The notes: generated by a model from the letters alone, not told the origin. A stretch of DNA of 64,000 bases from JABCYV01 sp963696025 (GCA_963696025.1 CAVOII010000005.1:310001-374000); one strand, 5' to 3'; counted from the first letter of the stretch, positions 17,077-26,145 are shown. A program made the numbers and translations.

Positions 17077-17348
17077 CGCTGCACCTGACCCTCGAACTCT
17101 TGACTCAACTTCTCACGGTTCGCAGTATGTTCTTCCCTCTGGGCTGACAGAGTAAGCATGACCTTGCTGGCAGATCGAATCTTGTGGTCTTTGCTCATCG
17201 TTCCGCCCATCGTCTGGTTCTTTGTCGCCGTCTTTAATATCGCTTGCCGAACGATGTCTGCTGTGTGACTCTCCGACCAAATGACGAACTGCTCTTCCGC
17301 TGGCGAAGTGCCGAGCGTTCGCTCCCACAGATCGATTAGTTGAAGCAT
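17073..17348 (-). CDS. Small hypothetical protein of the replication module
   Basis: The product has 91 residues and begins MLQLIDLWERTLGTSPAEEQ. The segment EEQFVIWSESHTADIVRQAI is reminiscent of small helper proteins encoded next to plasmid and prophage replication genes, but I cannot assign a family. It overlaps the 3' end of the RepA-like gene by 13 bases and the next start by 4, so it is part of a tight operon. Confidence 0.6.
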   Translation of the reverse strand: MLQLIDLWERTLGTSPAEEQFVIWSESHTADIVRQAILKTATKNQTMGGTMSKDHKIRSASKVMLTLSAQREEHTANREKLSQEFEGQVQR

Positions 17349-18472
17349 GTGACCTCCTCCAGTTCAACCTTGTGCCTGTAACAACGCTCTCCCTTTGCGA
17401 AGACCTGATTCGTGCAGTCACCGTCCGCACAAGTGATGTACACCACGGACGGCTCCTCCGGCTCGACTTTCGACTTCATCGGGAACGCATCCCCGAAGTA
17501 GAGACAGGGGTCACCCTTGACTCCCGCACCGGAAGACCGGATGTCCAAGTTCTTCTCCAATGCTTCGAGGATGGGGCGAACCGTCTTCGTCGCCATGTTG
17601 AGGGCGGCGGCAATTTCATCCACAGTTTTGCCGGGGTTCGCCTTGACGAAGCTAAGAATCTTAGAACGGCGAAGAGTCCATTCATCCTTCTTGTCCTGAG
17701 CCTTGACATCCTCGTACTTTGCCCCGAGTGAGATGACGCCCGTCTCCGCATCCCGATTGACGATGGTTTCATCCAACTCGCCAAACTTGGCGTCATCACG
17801 AAAAGACTGGTCTGATTGAACCGTGTAAATTTTCTCTTTGCGATAGTGGTGGAAGTGCAGAAGCGTCGAAAGACTCCCACGAATACCTGTCGAACCGAGA
17901 ACGCTGTCGCCAACGTCTTCACCAAGGGCTTTGCGTGCGTGGAGCGACACTAATAACGCACCGCGATAGCCGCATTCGTTCAGCGTATCCTGCAACTGGG
18001 CGATGGCGTCGATCATCGTGTCATAATCATTTACGCCCTTCTTTGTCATGACAAAGTGCAGTAAGAGATCGATGACAACGAGGTTGGGCTTGAACGCTGC
18101 GACTTCATCAGCAATCCATTTCAACCGGGCGTCGAACCCAGCGTCCTTCGGCGGTATGTTCTTTTCGGTGAGAAACCGGACTCGGGGTGATGCTTCTTGG
18201 GTGATGCCGAGGCGTCGGAGTTCCTTTGCTACTCGGTGGGGTCTGTCCTTGCGGTCGAGATGGACGTAAAGGACTCGTCCGGTTCCGGGCGGAACGCAGA
18301 CATCTCGGCCCAAGAATTCGCCACCAAGAATGACGGCGGCGATAAGATTGCGAATACCTGTACTCTTGCCGGACTTCGGCTTGCCGTTCGCGGCGGCACA
18401 GTCGTCAGTCGTGATGAGTCCATCGACCAACCATTCAACGGGTTCTTCGGGAAAATCGTACCAGTCGCTCAT
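17336..18472 (-). CDS. RecA/RepA-like AAA ATPase (AAA_25 type), replication helicase candidate
   Basis: The product has 378 residues. Walker A is GKPKSGKSTG (about residues 30-39), preceded by LVDGLITTDDCAAANG, the usual start of RepA-like hexameric ATPases. Walker B is PNLVVIDLLLHF, and LLVSLHARK is the motif-3 position. A winged-helix-like domain follows (KTVDEIAAALNMATKTVRPI). The C-terminus carries CADGDCTNQVFAKGERCYRH, a probable small zinc knuckle. Plasmid and satellite elements use such proteins to unwind or start replication. The 1.35-kb non-coding region directly upstream holds an inverted repeat and AT-rich DNA, as expected of an origin. Confidence 0.82.
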   Translation of the reverse strand: MSDWYDFPEEPVEWLVDGLITTDDCAAANGKPKSGKSTGIRNLIAAVILGGEFLGRDVCVPPGTGRVLYVHLDRKDRPHRVAKELRRLGITQEASPRVRFLTEKNIPPKDAGFDARLKWIADEVAAFKPNLVVIDLLLHFVMTKKGVNDYDTMIDAIAQLQDTLNECGYRGALLVSLHARKALGEDVGDSVLGSTGIRGSLSTLLHFHHYRKEKIYTVQSDQSFRDDAKFGELDETIVNRDAETGVISLGAKYEDVKAQDKKDEWTLRRSKILSFVKANPGKTVDEIAAALNMATKTVRPILEALEKNLDIRSSGAGVKGDPCLYFGDAFPMKSKVEPEEPSVVYITCADGDCTNQVFAKGERCYRHKVELEEVTCFN

Positions 18473-19824
18473 ATCAATTACCTACCTTTCGGGTCGTTCT
18501 ATCGCCGTCGCCACGTCGTGCTGGTCGTGACTCCGGGTGCTTCTGGGCTGCGGCTTCGATCTACCTAGCCCGTCCAATCCTGTCCCATGCCTCAAAGACC
18601 TGTGGGACATAGGGAACTAGGAACTGGAATTAGTATTTTTGGCTTTCTGATTCCGTGTAAAAGAGGACTAAATATATATCCCCTAGACACTTAGCAGTTT
18701 TGGGCTGAAAATGCTCATTCCAGTTCCACTTTCTACTTGTCTAGCGGTTTCTGGCGTGGTTTTGGCTTGGATTCTAGTTCTGCGTGATGGCGAACTAGGT
18801 AGATTCGAGCCGGAGATTTGAACCCTGACGAACTTCAATGAAGAACGTCCACGGTCGATGCCATCAAGGACAAGGATGTACCTGTAGCCGGTGCGTTGGG
18901 TCATGGTGTCCTGCTAGGTGGGTGTGCTGGGCGGTCTTCACTCGAACGGGCGACTGTTCCTGATGGATCGCGGATATGTCGCTACGAGGTCAGCCGGAGC
19001 AAGAAGCTCCTGTGATGATATTAGCAAAGATTGGGCCGAATGTCAACCCCCAATCTTCGTTTCGATCAATGTTTATGCTGGTCGGACGCACTTTGAGTAC
19101 ACCAGTTTACGACGTAACAATTTTGGAAAATTCCAGCCCCACCATCTCCGTGAGCGGGAGTTTATATGTAAACAAGTCGGCCCATTAGATGGGGACTCAT
19201 AGGGACGTTGGGACTCCTGCCGCTGCGTGTCTGCCACGCCGCACCGCCGAGACCCGCAGACACCCGGCTGGGGACAGGCCGGACGCCTCTTCGGAAAGGG
19301 TGGTTGACACCCTATTTCCCAGAGTCCCTTCCGCCGGGTACCCCTTTCAAGCGATTGGCGTCCCGCATCGGCTGGTCACCTACGGCCAGATTGCACGGGA
19401 GCGTGCTGTCACCGTCCAGAAATGTAGATCAGGTGGGCATTTAGCAGCCCTGCTAGAGCGTTTCCGGGGATTGTTGCGGCGTTCTCGCGTCGTCATTCGT
19501 GCAGTAAGCCGTGCAGTGACAAAAAGCGTCAATGTTAAACCCCTTGCGTTCAATGTCTTATGCCCCATGATTTCCGTCGCACCGTCAGGCTAACCGCCGC
19601 ACAGACGACCTGGTGTTCCAGAGTTGCTTATTTTTCTCACGCGGAAATACCGGGATTGAGATGACGATGCGTCCAGCCTAGCCAAACACAGCGGACACAG
19701 CCACCGGACGAGCCTGCGGTTGTGGTTCTTGTTTATCTCATACCGTGTAGATATATCCGATTCGGTGTCACCGGGGACTCGCATGCCTGCCAGCGGGTCT
19801 CCTATCCCCTGTCCTTCTGGCACG
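18473..19824. other. Long non-coding region upstream of the RepA-like gene, possible replication origin
   Basis: This 1.35-kb stretch has no convincing gene. It contains an 11-bp perfect inverted repeat (ggaactggaat at 18620-18630 and attccagttcc at 18717-18727) flanking an A+T-rich block with aatatatat. Scattered ctag-containing words (ctaggaact, ctaggtag, ctaggtggg) occur nearby. A 73-codon ORF at 18683-18904 overlaps one arm and is doubtful. An origin or a regulatory region is likely from its position next to a RepA-like ATPase and an AlpA-like regulator, but iterons are not obvious. Confidence 0.45.
18683..18904 (-). CDS. Doubtful small ORF, 73 aa
   Basis: It begins MTQRTGYRYILVLDGIDRG, preceded by AGGACACC. 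The first 35 residues look protein-like; the rest is Ser/Arg-rich without features. It lies within the putative origin region, and I cannot tell coding from chance. Confidence 0.25.
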   Translation of the reverse strand: MTQRTGYRYILVLDGIDRGRSSLKFVRVQISGSNLPSSPSRRTRIQAKTTPETARQVESGTGMSIFSPKLLSV

Positions 19825-20073
19825 TCACCCTCGTTGCTCCTGCGATTCAAGCCACGCGAGAATGCTCGACCGTCGGAATCGCAGGCCACACGGGAGCCGA
19901 AGAACGGGCACCGGGTTGTCGTATCGTGCCCGACCTCTGGTTCTCGTGAGATTGTAGACCGACGACGGCTTGCAGCGGAGCAACTGGGCGACTTCAGCCA
20001 CAGTCAGGATGATGTTGTCGCTTCGCGTAGCATCACTGGATGTTGCGGGTGTAGCGGTTTGCTCTGAAGGCAT
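19825..20073 (-). CDS. AlpA/excisionase-like helix-turn-helix protein
   Basis: The product has 82 residues. The core ILTVAEVAQLLRCKPSSVYN is a MerR-like winged HTH of the HTH_17 type, followed by VPVLRLPCGLRFRRSSILAW, the usual end of these proteins where the second strand and last helix contact DNA. Such proteins act as excision factors or as activators of integrase and replication genes. The start at 20073 has GGAGGGCACATGAA in front. It lies between the RepA-like ATPase and the ParB-like gene on the same strand. Confidence 0.8.
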   Translation of the reverse strand: MPSEQTATPATSSDATRSDNIILTVAEVAQLLRCKPSSVYNLTRTRGRARYDNPVPVLRLPCGLRFRRSSILAWLESQEQRG

Positions 20074-20305
20074 TTCATGTGCCCTCCAATTTGGTGCATT
20101 TCAGCACCGTCCAAGGGTCGAGCATCAGGGTTGATTGCGTGCCACTTCTTGCGAAGCAGACTTACCTGAAGTCCATCTTGGACGCCCATGACATCTGGGT
20201 CTTGAAAAGCCTTACGACAAAGAGCCTCGGCGTGTGTTCCGCCAGTCTGAGAAGGGATGACTCAGATAATCCTGAGCCATCTCTCCGGTGCCCGACGCAT
20301 TTCGA

Positions 20306-20821
20306 TCAACTAACCCAGACGACGGGCACGGTTTTCAAACCGAGTTGCTGGAATGTGACAAGCTTGTGCAAGCCTTCGATGACCTCCCAGCATTGGGGTT
20401 GACGGTAAAGGTCAGGCGTCGGGCCTTTGTCGTCCTCCGGATGACCGATGCGGAATATCGGATACTGCCATTCTGGGTGCTCTTCGAGGCTCCACACGAT
20501 GGCTTCAATCCGCTGCATGTGGTCTTCGTGAGTCTCCCTGCCGCACGCCGAGAGGCTGAAGCAATGGTTGAGCAGATCGTCGGCGGCGTGCTTATACTTC
20601 GCCATCGGTTCGATGGAGAAACTGAAGTACCTCGCCTCGGAGCCGCCCCTCACGACACAGGCCATTTCTAAATCCTCACTGACAGCAGTTCGCATGTCAG
20701 ACGGGAACGTCGCCAGCAATTCGCCTTTCGTCAGCAGAGGCAGTGAGCCGTGGATCGCCACGTATGCCGCTGCTCGTGCTATCCGTTTCTCTATGTACTC
20801 GATGTCTGCTTGTGTCGTCAT
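20306..20821 (-). CDS. ParB/Srx-like domain protein
   Basis: The product has 171 residues. The last 30 residues read CWEVIEGLHKLVTFQQLGLK and then TVPVVWVS. This matches the ParB-N/sulfiredoxin pattern 'dGhhRl.a...lG..tvpv.v', here with LHK replacing the usual HR. The first part is helical (IARAAAYVAIHG) and has an FPSDMRTAVSEDL segment. ParB-like folds bind nucleotides and serve in partitioning, nicking or modification. The residue change makes enzymatic activity uncertain. It is followed by the AlpA-like gene after 230 bp. Confidence 0.6.
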   Translation of the reverse strand: MTTQADIEYIEKRIARAAAYVAIHGSLPLLTKGELLATFPSDMRTAVSEDLEMACVVRGGSEARYFSFSIEPMAKYKHAADDLLNHCFSLSACGRETHEDHMQRIEAIVWSLEEHPEWQYPIFRIGHPEDDKGPTPDLYRQPQCWEVIEGLHKLVTFQQLGLKTVPVVWVS

Positions 20822-20830
20822 GTGCTCCTC

Positions 20831-21244
20831 CTAGTTCGTCGTTCTTGCGTCACCCACTGCAATTGCGAGGGCGATGGTCTCTGTATCGAATTCCTGTCCA
20901 ATCTGAGATTCAAAGCGAGACCGAATTCCTGTGTCACTCACGGTGATGTCTCGGGCCAGAGTTGTCGTCAATTCTCTGTTGAGTCGCCGTAGTTCACGAC
21001 GCTTGATTGCTGTCCCTTTCCGAAGGGCTGTTCTCGCGGTGACCTGTGCCTTCTCGATGTCACGCTTTAACTGAGCCCGTCTGATTTTGACGTGAGCAGT
21101 CCCTTCATCGCTATGCTTCAAACGATGACGACGGACGCGTGCCCTGGTCGCACACTTAGTCGAGCAGAACTTCGCGAATTTCGTTCGATTTTCGGGAAGA
21201 TGACCGTTACACTCAGGACAGCGTCTCAGATGACCGTTACTCAT
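20831..21244 (-). CDS. Zinc-ribbon, basic coiled-coil protein
   Basis: The product has 137 residues. The N-terminus has a four-cysteine knuckle, RCPECNGHLPENRTKFAKFC then STKC, like MYND or CGNR-type zinc ribbons of phage and plasmid proteins. A basic helical region follows (RARVRRHRLKHSDEG, RRELRRLNRELTTTLARD). It probably binds nucleic acid. Its start overlaps the 3' end of the preceding gene by 8 bases. Confidence 0.65.
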   Translation of the reverse strand: MSNGHLRRCPECNGHLPENRTKFAKFCSTKCATRARVRRHRLKHSDEGTAHVKIRRAQLKRDIEKAQVTARTALRKGTAIKRRELRRLNRELTTTLARDITVSDTGIRSRFESQIGQEFDTETIALAIAVGDARTTN

Positions 21245-21638
21245 CGGTCATCTCATCGGGGACATAGGGTTCCCATTGGTCGTCGCCCTCATGGTATGTT
21301 CGGTTTGTGATAAGTCCCTTCAAGGCGGGCTCGGGTTCGGGCTCGACCTTCGTACCGTTTGCAATCGCACGGAGGTATGCGTCTCTGCTTTCAATCCCAG
21401 CCTTGACGAGCAGCGGTTCCAAGTCAGCAACGGTGTTGTTCAACTCGGTCTCAAGACTCTCACGGTCATACTCGCTACTGGCGAACGGGTCACTACCGTA
21501 GGTATCCTGCTCCAGTGAACCGAGGATGCTGGTCTCCTGCAACAGAAGGCGGGCGGCTTCGTGCTTCTCACCGTCCGACAACTTGCTTAAAAAGACTTCG
21601 CACATCCGTCGCGTTTGCGTTTTAATAATTGTTCCCAT
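21237..21638 (-). CDS. Acidic hypothetical protein
   Basis: The product has 133 residues and is clearly acidic (EPEPEPALKG, GDDQWEPYVPDEMTDE at the end). The N-terminus is helical (MCEVFLSKLSDGEKHEAARL). No family is recognised. It is the gene between the GHKL-metallopeptidase and the zinc-ribbon protein, and its end overlaps the latter, which supports true coding. Confidence 0.6.
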   Translation of the reverse strand: MGTIIKTQTRRMCEVFLSKLSDGEKHEAARLLLQETSILGSLEQDTYGSDPFASSEYDRESLETELNNTVADLEPLLVKAGIESRDAYLRAIANGTKVEPEPEPALKGLITNRTYHEGDDQWEPYVPDEMTDE

Positions 21639-21797
21639 AGGTGTCTCCTTCTGCGGCGAATGGTCGCCGCTCCTTGCCTGCTCAGACCGTTCGCTGTAGA
21701 CGATCAGCAGTTAATGTTCGCCGGGGTAATGACTCGGCCCGCCCCGTCGAAGGCTGAACTGCCACAGGGTGAGTGTGGGCCAAACTCGTGACGCGTT

Positions 21798-23396
21798 CTA
21801 CTTCCGCTTGGCTGCACCTACCGCCACCGCGTACGCGTGGGCTTCGGCCTTGCTTGCTTGCATCGACGTGATGTACTCGATGTAAGCGTCTTCTCCGAAC
21901 AACTTCGGTTCGGTGACCGCGAGAACAGCCAACTTGCCGCCCAACTCGGACACCGTGTCGTAGAAGACTTGAGCCAGGTGATCATTGCTGTACAGCGTGT
22001 TGTGGGCAAGTTCGTGCAGCATCAGATCGAAGTTATCCGCTAGACTCTTACGTCCTGTCACGCTGTGGTACGCGAGGTTGACCGTCATGATTCCGAACTC
22101 CCTCTTGTATCGCCGCCCGCGACCTGGGGCCACTCCCTTCTGGAAGCAACCTTGGATGAGGTTGTCTTCATCGTTGATATAGCGGACGGTCACTGGCTTG
22201 CCGATCATCTTCGGTGCGAGAGCACTGACGACGCCTGCGAAGTTCGCCATCGCGTCCGTCCAATCTCCCTGTGGGATGATTTCATTCGGCTTGATTGAAC
22301 AGTTGTAGTCAGTCGGTGCGACTTCATGCGATGATTTGAGGAATGAAGACCCATCTTCGGCTTTGATGGCCTTGACGCGTGCCCACTCTTCCTTGGACAT
22401 CGACCCGCCTTCGATGACATTCTTACCTCGGGACACCGCTTCCTTGACCGAACCGACGTCATTGACGCTCCGCGTGACATACTCTGAACCGAACCGCGAC
22501 TCCATGACATGCTTCACAGCATCATCCGTACTCTTCTCGGAGCCCATCGCATCTCTAACCCAACCCGCTCCTGCGTCCTCAGTCGTAATCGTCGCGAACT
22601 TAGCGTTCAAAACACCCACGCGAACCTTCCGAATATAGGACGGGTTGACGTTATCCCTGTCCCTTGAGACCGGAACCTTCTGGTTGACGTTGACGTGCCA
22701 CTTGTCATCACCCAACTCGACGATGGGGACGCCCATTTCGAATATCATCGACTGCTCACCTGGGAGCGTGTCATAGAGTTGAACATCGGTAAGTCTCTCG
22801 GTGCGCTTCAACATCCCTTCCTGGTCCGCGAGGACGGATGGCAAAGTCTCAGTGAACTGGCCCACGGGGGCGCGTTGTTTAATCTCTTCCCCGTTGAAGA
22901 TGGTGACAATGCCAGTCGGCGGGATAAAGAGTCGAGCCTGGGTACAGATCGAGACCCATTCAGCCTCGGTCATCTCAAATGACCCAGTGTATTCTGAACC
23001 GCGTTCTCTCTTTGCAGTACCAACGGTGCGCGTCCCGTCAGCATTGAATAGCATCTCCCCCGACACTGTGGTCAAGCGGGCTTCTAGCGCGAGCGCGAGA
23101 ACATCTTTGCAGCCTGCGTTGAACCGACCACGTTTCGTCGCCTCATCCTTCCGAGTTGACTCTGCGAACATCGTGTATGAGTCCGATAATCTGCTCCACC
23201 CAGTCGCGCTGTCATCGGTCACCGTCAATCGCGTCACCCCATTCTCTGGGCGGGTCAATGTAACTTCGACGCGAGTGACATTTGCATCCCACGCGTTGGC
23301 GACCATTTCTGTCAGTAAAAAGAATTTGTCCTTCTGCGCAAGAGATTTGCGTAAGCCTTCCCTGTCAATTTCCAACCAGTTGTTCTTTGTCGTCAT
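21798..23396 (-). CDS. GHKL ATPase fused to a HELAH metallopeptidase-like domain
   Basis: The product has 532 residues. The N-terminal Bergerat fold shows an N-box TEMVANAWDANVTRVEV (about 29-45), a D-containing box TVTDDSATGWSRL (58-70) and a glycine loop KRGRFNAGCKDVLAL (89-102). The C-terminal part contains LMLHELAHNTLYSNDH, an HExxH zinc site (461-465) with a further His at 473, as in SprT/YgjP-like peptidases. Phages and plasmids encode GHKL proteins of this sort, but the pairing with a zinc peptidase motif is notable. ATP-gated proteolysis is possible but is inference. It belongs to the minus-strand operon of the element core. Confidence 0.78.
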   Translation of the reverse strand: MTTKNNWLEIDREGLRKSLAQKDKFFLLTEMVANAWDANVTRVEVTLTRPENGVTRLTVTDDSATGWSRLSDSYTMFAESTRKDEATKRGRFNAGCKDVLALALEARLTTVSGEMLFNADGTRTVGTAKRERGSEYTGSFEMTEAEWVSICTQARLFIPPTGIVTIFNGEEIKQRAPVGQFTETLPSVLADQEGMLKRTERLTDVQLYDTLPGEQSMIFEMGVPIVELGDDKWHVNVNQKVPVSRDRDNVNPSYIRKVRVGVLNAKFATITTEDAGAGWVRDAMGSEKSTDDAVKHVMESRFGSEYVTRSVNDVGSVKEAVSRGKNVIEGGSMSKEEWARVKAIKAEDGSSFLKSSHEVAPTDYNCSIKPNEIIPQGDWTDAMANFAGVVSALAPKMIGKPVTVRYINDEDNLIQGCFQKGVAPGRGRRYKREFGIMTVNLAYHSVTGRKSLADNFDLMLHELAHNTLYSNDHLAQVFYDTVSELGGKLAVLAVTEPKLFGEDAYIEYITSMQASKAEAHAYAVAVGAAKRK

Positions 23397-23703
23397 GTTG
23401 CCCTCCTTGGGTTCGGTCGTTATGAGCGGTCGTTAGCCGCTCGTTGCGTTGTCGTGCTCACGTCACTCGGCGGCTCAGGAACGCACGACGAAATAAGTCG
23501 CACGATGCTGCCGCGAAAGCCTGCTCACTGAATTGTTTGGGTGTTGCAGAACGCTGGCGACCGCACCAGAAACGGAGTTGAACCGTTCGCGTTCGGTACT
23601 CGATCAGGCTCTCAACGCAGGGTGCGGAGAGCCGAGACTACTATGGAAGGAGGCTTATAGATTTGGTCATCACTGGTCATAATCTGTAAGCCTCCCTCAG
23701 AGT

Positions 23704-23814
23704 CTACATCGTACACTCGCTTGCATACCCTTCACTTGATAGCCTGTTTGCGACCGCATTATCGCCAACCATTTCGTTCCAGTATGCCCGCGCTTTAATA
23801 GGTTCCTGCGTCAC
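23704..23814 (-). CDS. Small ORF (36 aa) repeating the C-terminus of the upstream protein
   Basis: A GTG at 23814 overlaps the TAG of the upstream gene and opens 36 codons (QEPIKARAYWNEMVGDNAVA, NRLSSEGYASECTM) ending at TAG 23704-23706. GDNAVANRLSS copies GDNAVPNRLSS at the end of the upstream protein, reflecting a roughly 85-bp direct repeat. It may be a real coupled microprotein or a displaced C-terminus left by a duplication. Confidence 0.45.
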   Translation of the reverse strand: MTQEPIKARAYWNEMVGDNAVANRLSSEGYASECTM

Positions 23815-23900
23815 TACACTCGTTTGCATACCCCACTTGATAGCCTGTTTGGTACCGCATTATCGCCACCCTTTGTTGTTCGGGTATGCCCGCATTGTAA
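23712..23900. repeat. Imperfect tandem repeat, two units of about 85-90 bp
   Basis: Unit A starts at 23712 (acactcgcttgcataccc) and unit B at 23815 (acactcgtttgcatacccc). Both continue with acttgatagcctgttt, a variable pair, accgcattatcgcca, and end with gtatgcccgc. Within each unit, gcatacc and gtatgc form inverted ends. The units are diverged, so this is an old duplication. It could also be a hairpin-flanked recombination remnant. Confidence 0.75.
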
Positions 23901-24935
23901 CGTGAAGACACCGTTTGGGTGGGCAACAGCGACCCCACTTACTGTGCGACACGTCAGACAGAATAGACCTCTGACCCTGTGCTTCTGTGCGTCACGCTGG
24001 CGGTCACTGCTTGCTAAGACAGGCCTTTCCTCTGGTTTATATCCCCAGAGGTCGTGCGTCTGGCGCATGTCTTTTGGAATGGCCTCCGTATCGACGATTT
24101 TGGTGTTGCTGGTATGGAAGTTGCCCGTCGCCAGTTCCTCTATCGCTCCGCTCTCATCCATCGTTGGTGCTTTGGCCTTCGGCTTCGCGTACATCTCGTC
24201 GTACGTAGCGTTGTCGACCGCCGCAGAGTTGGTGCCATACTTCATGAGCTTTTCGTCGAATCGAGGCTGCAACCTAGCGCTTTCTTCTGACACAATGTAC
24301 GGGTTGCCACCCGTGTAGTCGAGTCGGTTGCCGTTCGCAAAACGAATCTGTTCATCGTTTCGTGCCCCCAGAAGAATTCGAGCAACGTGAATATTCTTAC
24401 CCATAAGCTTGGTCATGACCTTGAACTTTCTTCCTACTTGTTCGAGGAAGCACGGCCAAAACTTTTCAACTGCCTCGGCCCACGAGTACTCCTGGCCCTG
24501 GACGGTAACGAACTGGTTGGTTGGGACTCGCCAAGCCCGAGGTTTATCCTCCTGCATACCCATAAAGATAAGCACGGAGTTGCCATCAGGCATGGAGATG
24601 AACGGGGCAGGGTGCTCTGCCCGACGCATTTCAGCGATTAAGTTGAGTACATTCAGGTCAAGTTGACGGATGGCGCGCATCGAACCGCCGAAGCCGGGAA
24701 GCTTCGAAACCTGTTTGCAGGCCCACACGACGAATGCATCTCGCGTCTTTGCTCGGCAGTGCCGTAGGTTCTTTTCGAGCCGTGTGATAGCAGCATTTCG
24801 GTCGACGTGCGATTCAGCCGCGAAGTCTTCGAGAGATTCGAGTTCCGTTTCGAACCAATGCTGGACATTGGTGCTTTGTCGAGTTGTGGTGCTCGGTGGA
24901 CTTGAGCCATTTGTCTTTGTTAAATCGATTTTCAT
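23814..24935 (-). CDS. Unknown element protein with C-terminal CxxC zinc site
   Basis: The start is set at the ATG at 24935, which follows AAGGAGAACAAG; an upstream in-frame start at 24992 has no such site. The product has about 373 residues. I recognise no catalytic family. Visible are a helical N-terminal half (RDAFVVWACKQVSKLPGFGG), a beta-like segment with FISMPDGNSVLIFMGMQ, a charged linker (YAKPKAKAPTMDESG) and a C-terminal FCLTCRTVSGVAVAH with a later QCGH that could bind zinc. It opens the operon of the element core, upstream of the GHKL-metallopeptidase. Confidence 0.6.
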   Translation of the reverse strand: MKIDLTKTNGSSPPSTTTRQSTNVQHWFETELESLEDFAAESHVDRNAAITRLEKNLRHCRAKTRDAFVVWACKQVSKLPGFGGSMRAIRQLDLNVLNLIAEMRRAEHPAPFISMPDGNSVLIFMGMQEDKPRAWRVPTNQFVTVQGQEYSWAEAVEKFWPCFLEQVGRKFKVMTKLMGKNIHVARILLGARNDEQIRFANGNRLDYTGGNPYIVSEESARLQPRFDEKLMKYGTNSAAVDNATYDEMYAKPKAKAPTMDESGAIEELATGNFHTSNTKIVDTEAIPKDMRQTHDLWGYKPEERPVLASSDRQRDAQKHRVRGLFCLTCRTVSGVAVAHPNGVFTLQCGHTRTTKGGDNAVPNRLSSGVCKRV

Positions 24936-25999
24936 CTTGTTCTCCTTTGAGCAAAAAAATCGCCAGACCCAAACGGGCCTAGCGTTTGGCAATCGTTGCG
25001 GTTTACGCCGTATCGTTTTACCAACGGGCGATTGCGCCGTCTGGTGGAAGGACCGCTGAGTCCTTCACTCTTGATACCTATGTCGGTCTCTGCGACCGTG
25101 AACAAATCTTAGCTCTCTGACCGACTCTTGAGAAGATTCCAAGAGTCACAAAATGCTGGTTACTTCCGAATGGCCGTGTTCGGTGGCGGGTAGAGTAAGA
25201 GAGCGCTGGCGTGCTAGGCGGCCGGCGGACCATCACACGGAGACGTCGCAGTCGCCTGAAGGTGGGGTGAGTCGGGCGAGGTAACCGTCTACATCGTATA
25301 TTCCGGAAAAAATATTGGTCGCTTCCGTTAGCCCCCGACTTTCCTGCAACGCGCCTATTAGGAGCCGGGAAAAGGGTACTTACTATGGAACGGGGGACGG
25401 AGAGCAGGACGCATTGGCTGGGCGAGGAAGCTCGGCCGCAAAAACCCCACGGGCGTCCCGGGCAGTGGCCTGTCGTCGAGGTAGTCGCGACACCCTACTT
25501 GAGCCTTTCGACATTAGCCAATCCGAAGTGGTTCGAGGGAAATGATCATCAAGTTCAAAGTTCCGTCACCCGGCGCAGTTCACTGATGTCAGCCCGGCGA
25601 CCTTTCTCAGCCTGTTCACCCTCAAACTTCGATGTGAGGTAACGAGTGATGTAGCTCTGCATTCCCTCCCTTTGCTCCATTGTTGGCTGATGCCTGTGGT
25701 CTGTTCCTGACTGCGGGCAGTTACTGTGCGTGCAGCCCTTTCTCGGGATGGACGAGTCCTTCACTTCGTCGCGCAGCTCGGTGCAGAACCAGCCAGACTC
25801 GGCGTATCCAGCGTACGTCCCGAGTTTCTACGGATCGTAGGACTTGTGCGAACCAGCCGACACGTACAAACTTTCGCGTGGGCCGCACCACCGCGCAGCA
25901 ACCGGAATCTCTTACGAAACGCTCAGCCATGCAACGGCAACACCAACAAGCGATTCAGAATTGGAAACCTTCAGACCTAGCCCTTGGCTCACCCGCGAT
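24936..25999. other. Accessory spacer with little content
   Basis: About 1 kb between the element operon and the 26-kb genes. Apart from a possible 41-codon ORF at 25555-25680, I see only short overlapping frames of poor composition and no strong repeat. Confidence 0.4.
25555..25680 (-). CDS. Possible small protein, 41 aa
   Basis: From the ATG at 25680 the frame reads MEQREGMQSYITRYLTSKF and ends SELRRVTEL. An internal ATG has AAAGGGAGGGA in front of it. The composition is helical and charged, which is more convincing than the surrounding frames, but there is no family. Confidence 0.3.
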   Translation of the reverse strand: MEQREGMQSYITRYLTSKFEGEQAEKGRRADISELRRVTEL

Positions 26000-26145
26000 G
26001 TGTTTGTGAAACAGGTTCGGCTAGCGCTGGCTATGTCACGAAGTCCCGAATACGCTCGGCGCTTGGGGTGAGCGAGCCGTACGTATCGGATATCCGGGCG
26101 GGCAAGCGCATTCCGCATCCACGACATTGGCAAACTCTGGCGTGA
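26000..26145 (+). pseudogene. HTH (Cro/XRE-like) protein broken at a G-run
   Basis: One frame gives VFVKQVRLALAMSRSPEYAR RLG and stops at a TGA inside cttggggtgagc. The next frame picks up as GVSEPYVSDIRAGKRIPHP and RHWQTLA, stopping at 26143-26145. Together they form a typical helix-turn-helix with recognition helix EPYVSDIRAGKR. One missing G in the GGGG run explains the break. It may be a true pseudogene or a sequencing indel. The N-terminal limit is uncertain, since the frame is open back to 25844. Confidence 0.6.

Noticed and set aside
20004..20189. 61-codon minus-strand ORF before the AlpA-like gene
   Set aside because: Helical and somewhat plausible, but it overlaps the AlpA-like gene by 70 bp and lacks a ribosome site; could be a remnant of a longer gene.
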